Assembly (NCBI GenBank): GCA_950106755.1
Contig: OX467082.1
Location: 35,898,001-35,962,000 of the forward strand
Origin: Climacium dendroides
Lineage: Eukaryota; Streptophyta; Bryopsida; Hypnales; Climaciaceae
DNA length: 64,000 bases
Direction: 5' to 3'
Shown: positions 10,742 through 23,200 of the stretch, piece by piece
Numbering within the stretch: position 1 is the first letter of the stretch
Layout: each line of letters starts with the position of its first letter
The notes under the pieces: generated by a model
What the model was told of the DNA's origin: nothing
The model's input: only the letters and a program-made list of their open reading frames with translations
Databases searched by the model: none
Position numbers and translations under genes: made by a program

Positions 10742-13275
10742 TAGTTCTTTGCTTTTATATATGGGTATGTCCTCTAGTTTCTATACAACAATATACGAAT
10801 TAACAATATATGAATTAGGTAGAAAGAATTGTAAAAGATGCATCCCTTTTGCACCTTGAATAACATTGTGTTTTTTTGGGGGAAGTGAATCCAAAATGAC
10901 ACAAATGGATAGGCTCTTTCTTGGAAAGAAGATCATCGTAAAGAAATATGGACTTCAGAATCCATTACATAATTAACAATATCTAAAATCCATTTACTTT
11001 GTATATTTTCCATGTAGATTTTTTTCTTTGTCTTGCCACCACTACTTTTTTCACTTCAATTTTCAAACACAATTAAATATTTTTATGGGAGTGTCACTTT
11101 AAAGTGCTAAGCACCTAAAATAAACTTCTCTATATTTTTTTATGTAATAGTAAATCAAAATCATTTGTTTCTTACTTAGAACTTGAGTAGATTATTAAAA
11201 TGACTACTTCGGGGATTGAGTATTCATACATTGTCACTCTCAATTGTTTCAAGGTTTCAAATGTATTGTTTTCTACTTAGTCACTAAATCATTGTAGGAA
11301 CTTATAGCATATTGCTTTTCAAAAATTATAACATATTCAACCCTCATCAAGGAAGAACAAAGCACGTTCTAATAAACATAACAAGAGAACTATGATCCTA
11401 AGGTTGGTGTGAATATCCTTGCAAAGAAAGAAGACCTATGTAAATTAATTGGAGCACACAATGTCAACATAGCAAAGTTCATATGCAAAGCTCTAATGTC
11501 TTAGCATGGTAGAAAGGCAAAATCATGGTGATTGCAATTTCTTTGGGTAATTTTATTCTTGGAATTGAAATTACTAAAAATTTTGGAAGCCAAAAGTTGG
11601 TTTGAATCCTAAACCAAATGAATGTGTAGAGTGTTCTATAACCACTCATTCAAAGACTACTTTGGCACTTAAAAAAACAAGGACATATTTCATGACACTA
11701 ATGTTCAAAAGATGGGCAGAAACCATGAATTGATGGGTAGAAATCAATCCCAACTTTGTTGAAGTTTTAGTACTCTATATATTGTTGATGGGGTCCTAGT
11801 TGATAAGGGTGACTCAACCTTAGTATGAAAGCTTCACCAATGTTTCTCACTAGGAGGGGGACAACAAAGCTTATATGTCGCCGGCCTTTATTTGTGAAAA
11901 TGTGCCTTGGGCTACCAATGTTCCCCATTCATGCCACCAAGTGGTCTTCACAAGGTGGTTAGATGTAGATATATTCTTCACTTGCAATTGCAATTTTGAA
12001 TTTGGTTTGCAATTTTGGGTTGACAAGGTCACGACAAGAAAATTGAACAAATCAAGGCTCAATCAATAAATTACTGGGACCGGTAGGTTAACTCTTCAAG
12101 GACAAATACGTGACCTTGGAAATCATCCCTTTTCATTACCGTATGAATCATTGGTTTAAGAAATAACAAAAGCACTCATTGGAAATCAAACTATTGTAGA
12201 AAACATTTTTTTTCATAACAAATTTTATAGTTGCTCTTTTGTCCTACTAGAAGGATTCCTTGTCATTCATCAAACACCAAATGTCCACGTTGACATTTAA
12301 CCCTTGAAGTCCCAAAGTGCCTACGGGGGACTCTTGGGATTTCAAGTAGGCTCATGTGATCTCAATTTTTGACATAAATCTTTGAAATTTTTTTTGAAGA
12401 TAGGAAATCAAATTAGCTTTTGGAGAATATAGTTTTTATTTCAATCAATGCTTAGAAACAAAAGTTATGCCAATATAAGTTAAAAAAGCAACTCTAGGAG
12501 TAGCCTTAAAAAAAATGAATTTTTTTAATTTTTAATTTTTTTCTCAAAGATTATATTTTTGTCTACATCTGAAGCTTTGATTCATTCCATTCAAACTAGT
12601 GATGAGAAAATTATGGACAATTTTATTTTTTGGGCAATCTAAACATCTTTTTGAAAAAAAACCTTGTAGAATCCATTTTTGAATGCAGTTTTTATAATTT
12701 TTCAAAAAAAATTATTAGATGGGGTTAAATTTTCTTACTAGAACAACCTCACCATTGCGATTCTTGTGTTTCAATCTTAGAGCTATTAGAAAAATCAGTT
12801 ATCCCTTCAATCTTGAACCTACTTCTACTTAACAATTTTATAATGAGTGAAAACTACATGTTTTTTTGTTGAATTTTTTCCCTTGGATTCTCAACTCAAT
12901 TCTTCAACATAAAAAATTATAAAATGAAAATCAATAGTGCAAATATTTTAAGTTGAAAAGATTCAAAACCAAAAAAACTAGTTGATCAAGGTATTAAATA
13001 AACTTGTTTCCTTCACTTTAAATACAAATATCTTGCAATCTTCATAGTCAAAGTTTCTAAAAAAATTTCCACTCATTCTTATACTAGTGTAGTACAAAAT
13101 CCTATGGTTAGATATGCAAAATAAACAAATTTAAAATTTTTCCCTTTGCAATAGAAATGGCAGTTTTGAGTGGGTTTTGATGGAAAAAAGGTGGGACTTT
13201 ATGGTGTGGTGGGAGACGGAAATTTAAACCCAAGCCCGGGCCTGTCAGACCTGTACGCGTAATGGTCGTGAACTC
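10742..13275. other. AT-rich intergenic stretch with a dispersed repeat
   Basis: No gene was recognised. From about 12085 to 12300 lies a repeat that is found again in the same orientation at about 62945-63150: both have a short GTAGAAAAC block, then a TTTTGTCCTAC block, then TTGTCATTCATC. The rest is AT-rich sequence with many A/T runs. ORFs at 11871-12069 on both strands look like chance. Confidence 0.5.
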
Positions 13276-13358
13276 TGTATAAAACGAACAGTATAACGAA
13301 CTGTATAGAGAACTGTATAACGAACTGTATAACAAACTGTATAACGAACTGTATAACG
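13276..13358. repeat. 12-bp minisatellite (GTATAACGAACT)n
   Basis: About seven imperfect copies of a 12-bp unit stand in tandem. Read on the minus strand they make an artificial Tyr-Ser-Ser-Leu repeat. It is the first of three neighbouring arrays with unrelated units. Confidence 0.9.
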
Positions 13359-13544
13359 GATGGAAAATAGACGGTGAGTTGTAATAGATTTCTGCTGCAC
13401 CAGATAGCATCTGCACAAGGCCCCAGAAATCCCAGAGCTCTAACTTACATCATACACAATGAACTCCATCAAATCCTCTATCAAAACCACATCCGAAGTT
13501 CTGGTCTAATCACATCAGAAGACCTCTGACCACCATATCAGAAT

Positions 13545-13965
13545 GTCTGTGAACACCAAGTCAAAACCCCTGCGAGCGCCAGATCAGAAACCCTGCGAGC
13601 GCCAGATCAGAAACTCTGTGAGCATCAGATCAGAAACTCTGCGAGCGCCAGATCAAAACCTCTGTGAGCACCAGATCAGACACTCTGTGAGCACCGGATC
13701 AAACCTCTGTGAGCACCATATCAAAACCTCTGTGAGCACCAGATCAGAAACTCTGAGCGCCAGATTAAAACATCTGTGAGCACCAGATCAGAAACTCTGT
13801 GAGCGCCAGATTAAAACATCTGTGAGCGCCAGAATAAAACATCTGTGAGCACCAGATCAGAAACTCTGTGAGCGCCAGATTAAAACATCTGTGAGCGCCA
13901 GATCAGAAGCTCTGTGAGCGCAATATCAGAAACTCTATGATCACCGGATGTAAGCGCCAGATCAG
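13545..13965. repeat. ~23-bp minisatellite (GAGCGCCAGATCAGAAACTCTGT)
   Basis: Around 17 degenerate head-to-tail copies of a roughly 23-bp unit vary in GCGCC/GCACC and CAGATCAGA/CAGATTAAA. There are no unique spacers between repeats. The open frame across it (13543-13779) is a by-product of the repeat. Confidence 0.9.
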
Positions 13966-13984
13966 AAGCTCTGAGAGCACCACA

Positions 13985-14150
13985 TCCGAACCTTTGGTAT
14001 AAACACATCCGCACCTTTGGTATAAACACATCCGCACCTATGTTATAAACACATCCGAGCCTTTGGTATAAACACATCCGCACCTATGTTATAAACACAT
14101 CCGAGCCTTTGGTATAAACACATCCGCACCTATGTTATAAACACATCAGA
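13985..14150. repeat. ~23-bp minisatellite (AAACACATCCGCACCTTTGGTAT)
   Basis: About seven copies of a 23-bp unit alternate between CACCTTTGGTAT, CACCTATGTTAT and GAGCCTTTGGTAT versions, which suggests a growing 46-bp higher-order unit. It ends about 125 bp from the SEC5 stop codon, so it probably lies in or next to the SEC5 3' UTR. Confidence 0.9.
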
Positions 14151-14274
14151 ACCACATTCAGAACCACATTCAGAAGCTCTGTGAGCGCCCTACCCGAGGG
14201 TAGACTCTATGGACAAAGTGCACTGCGCCTTCTAACTCTAATCCCCAAAGCAAACGGCGTCCCTTGCCCCTCCC

Positions 14275-17200
14275 CTACCTCAAGTCATCGTTACTATCTA
14301 CAAAAGTAATTTGCGAATTCACCCTAAAATTGGGCCTCCTGGACTCCTGCCGCACTCGCATGAACTGCCGGTCCTGCCCTCTCGGGGAATCGTGCGGAAT
14401 GGGCGGCAATCCCGACGAGCTGAGTTTGCCTGACTCGGAGTCAGTTAGACTGGAGAAGCTGCCCTGACTCCTGCGCCCCGAGATGGCCCCATTGTTGCCA
14501 TACGAGGAGATGGAGCGTTGTCTGGGGTTGTTGGGTTGGGAGGCTCGTCTTCCGCCAAGGAGGAGTGGGTTGGGCTCAGGAATAGCCTCCATGAAGCAAA
14601 GCACGTTCAAGCGAGTGCGCTTCAGCTCCGTGGGGAGGTAGCTTTGGATGTGGTCCTGGGCAAGGCCCTGGGAACAGGAAGAGAAGGATGGAAATTAGGA
14701 CTACAGACATGGGTTCTTTAATGCCGCAATTCTTTATTAAAATGTTCAATTTTTCGCTTTTTATCATAGTACAAATATATTACTCCATATTTACCTCAAT
14801 TTCATCAAATTAGCCGTAAAGAATTAAGGTTATCTTTAAGGAATCGAGTGACACTTTGGATGACTGAATGCATGGTTTTTGAGTTAGACTTTGGAAAAGC
14901 AGAATTAATTCATACAATATCCAAGAAGTGTAGAACAAAGTGTTTAAGAATCTTTTCCGAATTGCCCCAAAGATCTGAAAGCATTTGAATTCCTTCCCCA
15001 AGGATGTTGAGATAGCTCCTCTAGAACGTTATGTGTGTCGCGGACATAATAAAGGACTATGCTTTTAGAATCCCTGAATTCTTTTTAGGGTTTAAGGTTT
15101 GAGGTTGAGAATTTACTTGTATATCTTCAGGTGTCATTCCTCCGTAGTCGTATCCGTCTGCGCTTCCACCTCTGAGAGAGCCTCGGCCATGGTTGTGTTG
15201 GTCTGTCACTTCGGCAACCGTCTCCATAACTTTCTCTAGTAACACAGCACGGAAGTTGCCAGCCAGGTCGTAGGCTTCTGCGGTCATGTATTCTTGTAAA
15301 ACTGTTTGCAGGTACTCCACCTGCACATAGAATTGCAAGCCATACACGAAGGATTAAGTTATTAAAAAACGAAAGAATCAATAGCTTGTAGTGCAAATCT
15401 ATAAAGCTTCAAGGGAATATGGGAGGTCAATCATAAACAAAGCAGCTAAATTACAAGAGGTTGTGTCTCTTTTGTAGTGCAGTTACAAAGCTATGAGAAG
15501 CTCAATAGAATATATCACATTTTATGTGCTTCAGACAAGAATGGTACATGAGAAAATTTGAGAAGTAAAGCGCAACAAACCTCGAGCATTAGCTGACAGT
15601 AGCCATTGATATCAAATCTGTGAAACGCCGTGCTTTTGTTATCAGTGAAAAGGGCTACTAACGAATCCATCAGTGCCTCCACTAGAGAGTTGATGGCTTT
15701 CTCCAAAAATGGCTTTGCCCCAGCAAATACCTGCACATTGTTACAGCAACCACAAAATTCTCAAGTACAATCCCTCATTTTGGTACCAAAATTCTAGAAC
15801 TATAACTTGAACAAGGAGCTCATCATAACTCTCTATCTAGAATAGAAATGTACATTTTTCATACGTCTATAAGACAACCCTGAGTATAATTCTGAATGAT
15901 CGTAAATACCTTATTCAACAACTTTAGAGTGTCACTATTCCTAAAATCACATGTTACAATTCTATTAGACACAGCAAGCTCATTGCAGAGAATGATCGCT
16001 CATTCGTCACATCAAAATTCTCTTCATTTTCGAACCATAGATTAGTCTCTTCCCAAAAAATCCTGCAACTGAGAAAGTTCACTGACCTCTGCATGAGTGG
16101 TGACCAAGGGATGCATAAGCTCCATTAAAGAATACCGAAAACCCTGCCATCAAAAAAAACCACTTCGCCTTCTCAGCAAGGCATCCCAAACACAGTCTCT
16201 TTGCGGTAATGATAAATGGAAACTAAGAATAGATTTAACCCTTGAAAGACCCTTGGGGTCCCTTTATACGACCCGTATTTAGCCTTATAACTCTTTAATT
16301 GTGGTTTACTATATGAGTTGTGATACATTGTTATTTACATACTACCATGATCATTAATTTACTTTGTATTGAATAATATTTGGTCAATGTTTCTGTGGTC
16401 AAATACCATCATAATCATAATATACTATAAGGCCGCAAAGGGCTTTCAAGCCCTTCTAGGGTTAATGTGATAATTGCTACAGGTCCCAAGCACAAAAGAC
16501 ATGATATTGGAACATAGAGAGGCCTAAGGCTTACTTTCACTGGAGGAGTGGAAGCCCACTGACTGCCATCGTGCAACAAATACGCATCTGTCGCCTTCTG
16601 AATTTCTTTAGCCTACATTCAGAAATAATTAAACTCATCAGCGTCTGCTGACGACATACAAGAAAAACAATCACAAACATCTCTTAAGGATGATGCCAAA
16701 CGAAAACAAGATAATTTTCTAAGAGAATCCAAATGAATTGAAAAACAGAGCACCCTCACCTTAGCAACGTTATAGTGATTAAGAACTTTCTTTTCTAATT
16801 CAGAAAGAGTATTTGATACTTCGTCATACGTCGCCATGTTTCCTCCCTTGCTAGTCGCATCAGATCTGCACAAAAGGAACAAGAATTTAACATAAAATAA
16901 AATAACAGACACACGTCATGGAACATAAACTAAAAATTCAATTGAGCAAGTTAGAAGACCATCCAAATCTTTATAGGTTTATGTGGAGCCATAAGAATGA
17001 TGGAGTAAACAAGAGGAAAAGATGGAGGAAGAATGAACTTTCAAGAGCTGAAAAGGTATCTCTGTATGCAAAATCTCTTATATTAAATGCAAATTGTGTT
17101 ACGATTTGTTCTCGTTAAACCCTAATGAAATCCTAACATCTTCTCAGTAAAACCTTTCATCTTGATGAAACCTTTTTGGTGGTGTTGCATAGCAAGAGGC

Positions 17201-20200
17201 TCCGTTCTAGTAAGTGTCTTGACACACAGAAAAGATTCATATAAGGGATGTCGTAAGAATATTGTTATTGTCAAGCTTCAGAAACGTACCCTTCATAGGT
17301 CCAAATATGGTCATACTTCCGTGTTTGCTCGGGAAGAAGAGTGGAATGGCAGAAACCAACATTGCTGAGCACCATTAGCAAGCGTTGATGGATGCTAGCA
17401 ACCTCCACTCCAGCCACAAGTCCCACAAACCTATCATGCCACGCTTGTCCCTCGTGATCCTCGGCCTCTCCATCAGTTGGTACACGAGCCAACTCATTCG
17501 CTAGTTTCTCCAAGTTCACTGCATTGAAAAAAAGAAGTCAGAAGAAACATTAGGGATCTAATCCCAAATCCTATGCTCACCCCAATTAACAACAGCAACT
17601 CATCTATTCATACCCTTGGTTGGTCTTCAAATAGCAAAGTTGGATGTACGCAAATTTCTACGGCCACTGAACTTTGAAAGGAAAATAGGATTGTCTACGA
17701 TGATCTAAAACATCCCACTTTTGAGGACACATATAATATGCTCTACCTGAACGTAGTCTGTGTTTCAATTTCAGAAATGATAGCACTTACCTGAGAGTGC
17801 TAAGAAACATTCAAAGAAAGTGTAGCGAACTGTATCCTGCATCTGGTGCAACTGTAATATCATATCTTCGTGCAGCTGAGATTCGTCTTTACTTAGCCTT
17901 TCCAACATCCTGATCCATGGCCCATGCACACAAAAACCACTGTGAGATTCCAGTGTGCACCACAGGACAGAACGTAAGGAAATTATTCTCATGGGTTGAA
18001 AAGTGACCCATTTACAATACAAGTGTCAGCTCAACATGTGATTAGTAAGAGATGAGATACTTACATATTGTACCAAAATCAAAAGAGGCTTCCATGTGAT
18101 ACCGAGAAGATGCAATAATTATGGTTCGAGGGTATAGTCTAATTTAGTGATTGGGATCCCACTTTCAAACTTGAACAACTCATAACTTATTCATACATAC
18201 TCAAAATTACATGTTCTTTTAAGTGCGTAAGATTCCTCTCAGAAAAGGGGACAAGACTCGCACCCAAAAAACTCCATTCTAATAACGAAAACCACTCAAA
18301 AGAGCCAGAGGAATGGGTTCAACCTGTAGATGTATTGCTTCTAGACATGTACATTGAATTATCTAATACAAGAAAAAAGTTACAAAACGTACTCAGTGAG
18401 GTGATCCAGAGCCGACCCCATCAAGTCCTGAAACCTCAGGGGTAGACTGGAAATGGCAAAAGGGGAGGAAATGCGCTGCACTGTGGCAACAGGCTCCCAA
18501 TCTTCTTCCGCCACAAGTTCGGAAGTGGCAGTGTGCATGAGAGAGCAGATGCGCAGCACAAATATCCTTGTGACCTCCGTCCTCAACGCCAACAGCATTT
18601 GCGCTGCCAGTTTCAACAAAACAGATTTCAAGCAAACATCAGACCTTGTAGACAGAATATCAATCAATACTTGCATCCATGCTTGAGAGTCCTTAAAACC
18701 AAAAAAGCCACATGAGAAACTCGGTATTTAATCAGCACTGAGTGCCTAATCTAAAATAGAAAGTCCACGTTGGAAGCTAACAGCGAATTACAATAACTTT
18801 CAAAACATATATCTACCATTAAAAAATGTTAGGGTATGGTTTCTTCTTTTCTGTTGGCACAAAATTTGTTGCTTTCCTTGAAGCTTAATAAATGATTCAT
18901 TTCAACTACTATAGGTATGGATGCAACTAATACTAGCCATTTCAGCAGTAAGAGGTTAAAGAGCAAAAATTGGAAGGAAAAGTCCAATAATTGTTGAGAT
19001 TAACCGGCCAGTCTGTCTGTTCCAATATTATGCATTTTTATTAAAGAAATGCATACCTGCGCTACTTGGAGAGGCGTCATTCGACTGGAGAGCAACACAG
19101 GCTTTGGATACTTCAGCAACTGCATCCCGCATGTATGGACGAAGTACATTCGCTTCTGCAAGTTGTAAAAACGCAGCCTGAACCTGCAAAGTCACCACGA
19201 ATGTATCCACTTAATCATCTCCTCACCCTAATGTTTTAAACAAAAAAAGAGAATTCGCATCATAAGAGGAGAAATTTGCTTGATATAGGGCCCTCAAAAA
19301 GACGTTCCTATTCCTTTCATAAACAGCTTCACTATTCCACACAAAGGCTTTATTATTATTCTCAAGAGTGGCACTACTCCAATCAACAGTGACACCATCT
19401 TACTTACATGACAGACAGTAAAAGCTTTTCTTAGGTACAACTGCTCCTATGAACATGTCCTCACGAGGGACAATATTTGGGTCCAAGATCACGCATATTC
19501 TCTGTTAAGTTCTGTAAATGTTTTATAAGTCAGGATTTTCACACTAAGTAAATACTGCAACAGATGAGCCCTTACTTTGGCTTCGTAAAGAGAAATGATG
19601 CAATGCACCATCGTCTCCACCTCCTCCAAAGTATGTGAAGTACTTGTTGTTCTCTCTGATCCTTCACGAGGAATTGAATTAGCACTACTCCTCGACAAGC
19701 TCCTTCCCACTGCACTTGCTCCCTAATATTTCCATCCCATTCAATAATGTCAGTTGAGATAACTTTGCAACCTTAGATTGGAGGCTCTTGTGGAGAATAA
19801 ACATTAATTTTACATAAATCAGAGGAACCGAAATCGTAATAAACATACCGCAGCAAATTTCCCAGTAAAAATGGAGAGTGCGAGACCCCAGAACTGTGGC
19901 ACGTGCTGCACGACCACCATAGTAAGCCTTCGAATAAAACGTCCCAAAAGAGCATCTGACTCGTTGCTTGAGGTGTCGCTGAGAGTCGCTTCTTTTCCCT
20001 CTTTTTCATTCTCTCCAAGCAGTAATGAGAAATCCACCGACTGGAAAAGAAGAAGAATTAATAATAAACCCAAAATCTTAATGTTTCAAGCCCATAATAA
20101 AGGTCTCTCAATTCACATCTATGCTGTGATTGTAAGGGCACGTCCATGCAGAATTCAGTGCTTTTGGGTCGTTTTTTTAAGTTTGTTTTCCTCTTCTATT

Positions 20201-23200
20201 CTATCCATTGAGCACGGAATTTGTACCTAGACTTCTCCTTGAATTTCATTTTTTTTATTAGAATGAACGCAATACAGTCTCTTCCATTCTATTTTCACTC
20301 CTATGCAAGCACTTCCGCAACGGAGCATGCACTTTCAATAACGTCCAGGCTCAAGCTACATCACTTGATCTAATTGGTGTCATTTGTTAATTAATGTTGA
20401 GGTGCAAGGTCTCACTCACACCTTGAATGTTGAAAGAAATGTTAAAAGCAGTGTCTCTGAATTGCTTAGATCTTAATTATGAGGATATATGACTAGATCG
20501 TAACTTCTTGAGTTTAAAATAATGAAAGACAAACTCTATGTTTAATAAAACCAGCAGCGGTGCTCACAAAAAACTAACAAAAGAAATAGGGAATATGGAA
20601 TGGAGTCATACAGCCTTGTTGGATTGAACTTGCAGCTTTTTCCACCGCGCGTCTGACAAAACACGGTCCCGGACTCGACCATTGAAGGCGTCCATACGAG
20701 CGTCATGCTCCAGGCTGCATCCTTCAATGAGTCCACGTATCTTCCGATCCTGTAATAGACTCTCAACATCAGAATTAGGGTTCCAGTCACTCATAGAAAA
20801 ACTAAGGTTCCATTACCAGAAGTGTCTTTATTTTGTGATAGCACTCAAGCTGTTATTCAACTATCATGCATAAAGTGAAAAAAAACAGAACCCTAAATGT
20901 ACAGTACAGCAGTCCTTCAGAGGTTACGTAAGAAACAAGAACAGGACACAAAATCAAACTGCTGAACTGAGTATTGTACCTGTACAGTAAGGTAATGCCA
21001 AACTGGGTCACATTCTGGTTCCAGCTCCCCCAACAGTCGTATTGTAGTCTCCAACTGACAACAAAAACTTTGGAGCTCAACATGGTGCTTACAAATGATC
21101 TCATAAAATGAAATTCAAACCTTAGGATAACTAATCGTCAAAATATCAATTACAATCCATCTAAAAGGCGAATATTGCAATCACGAAAAAAACCATCTAT
21201 TAGATCAAGTACATAATTCGCAAAGTTACATTTATTATATGTGCAAGCAACGAAAAATGGCTCAGAATGCATTAACCCTCTAAAGGTCAAAAGCCCTATT
21301 TGTTCTCAAGTTTTTGAACAGTTCATATAGAATTTTTTGAAGTCATTTGGACCAACACAAGCAATGTTGTAGACTGAGTTTAGTGATATAAATTTTGCCC
21401 CCATTTAAATTATGCTCTCCACTGTATGATATAAATCAAAATGGTCATATCTCGTGAACTCGTGAACCCTATCTCTGGGAAGATTTGGAGTACAATAGAA
21501 GAATGTCCTCACCTGTGCAACTTCAATATGTGGGTCTTCCATTGACTTGTACAAATTTTCCTTAAATTCCTGCACAATCTTATCGACCTCCTCTAATACT
21601 CGCTTAAGAATACCCACCTGAAGATCCACCCATCATAACAGAATAAGCCACCATCTTAATGCTACTAATTCATTCTCGTAGCTGCATACTAAAACCCTAA
21701 ACCCTAAACCCAAAAACTAGGGTTCAGGTCACACACATGAGAATACAACTCCAAGGACTTGGCCTTCTTGTATTCTCGAATGGCTTGGTCATACTCTCCC
21801 TTGCTGATGTGAGTTCTGATGCTGCTCGGTAAATTAAAGAGAGTTCGGAATCGTTGCAACATCCCTTGCACGGACCGAATACGTTCTACTTGAGCCTGTC
21901 ACCAGAAAAACATATCAACTAACATATCAGAACTTTTCTGATCCTGCTAACAACAGTGACTGCTCCAAACTGCTGAAATCATATGATGCCTAGAGGACCA
22001 TTTTATAACACAAAACTCTCTAACAGTAATTTTACCCATATTACTGTTAACATTTAAGTGCCGATGTAATACTAGAAAGTTTCACTTCGGAAGCTCATAT
22101 TCAATTGTGGTTCAGCTTCCAAAACATAATTTTGCCATTAAATATGTACTAGAAGATTTCTTCTTTCAAATGGAATACTTAGCTACCTTTATAAATGAAT
22201 GATCCATTTCAACTCCAATAGATATGGAAGCCACTATTGGTCATTTGGGCAATTATACCGGTTAAGAGGTTGCACAAGCATACCCAGAATACACTATCTT
22301 AGAGTATCGTTCATTCGCAAACAAATAAGGTAGATGCACGTTTTACCAACTGCAAACCCAATACCAATAGAATGTAGTGTAGATATGCATTTTAGGAAGA
22401 GAATGTACTGAGTCGATAGGACACATCTTAAATTCGGAGTTAACATATGTATGCCCTGAGTACATTCTGTTGGGTGTTGGATAAATGGTTGCCAAAAGGT
22501 GCAGTAAAGCGGTGTTACAAGGATACAACAGAAACAGGTAATAAAAAGAAAAGAAATATCTTTAGAAGAAACAAAAAAGAAAATACCTGACGCTCCAAAA
22601 GTGGTGAAAACGCACGATTTGCAACATCCTCAACCTGCTTGATGGAGTTACTAAGATGCAAAGTTCCTCCCCCTTCAGTGTTTGACTCGATCTGCTGCAG
22701 CTTCGTATGTATGTCTGCAGTAATACCCCAAACACCACTTTTGTTCACATGCTTTTCTCTCCTGCTCATGGGCGATGATGGAGAGTTCAAATTAACAAAA
22801 TGTGAAGCTCAATCCAGTGTTGATGGATTCCACTTACCATCGATGGTGTTTTTACACGAAATGAAGCAATCAAAATTTTCCTTGACGAGCTTCTTCAGTT
22901 CATTGTTGCGCAATTTCAAGTCCTCCTTCAACCCCTGCTCTGCTCCTTCGAAATCAGCGGCAGCAGTGTTCTGGTGCACGTGGGACAGGAAAAACTTTGG
23001 GTCGAACTTTTCGGAAGAGTACAGTAGCTTTTCTGCAAGGCCAACAAGAGAAAAGAAAAACAAATAAAAATTCAAAATACCACATTCATGAATTAACCCC
23101 TAATGGCCAAATGTGACCGCTTACAAATCTACGAGAATTAAAATAAATCTTTTAGGAAGCTTCAAAAAGAATCCAGAACCCTCCATTTTTCTCAGTTTGT

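Noticed and set aside
13108..13416. Minus-strand ORF rich in Tyr-Ser-Leu
   Set aside because: The peptide is a direct translation of the 12-bp repeat; there is no conserved sequence.
13543..13965. CRISPR-like array
   Set aside because: The units of about 23 bp abut without unique spacers and vary internally, and the DNA is from a plant nucleus. It is a minisatellite.
21690..21712. Interstitial telomere (CCCTAAA repeats)
   Set aside because: Only about three degenerate copies in a SEC5 intron; such short telo-box runs are common in plant introns and leaders.
22639..23067. Plus-strand 142-aa ORF
   Set aside because: It lies antisense over two conserved SEC5 exons and has no features of its own.
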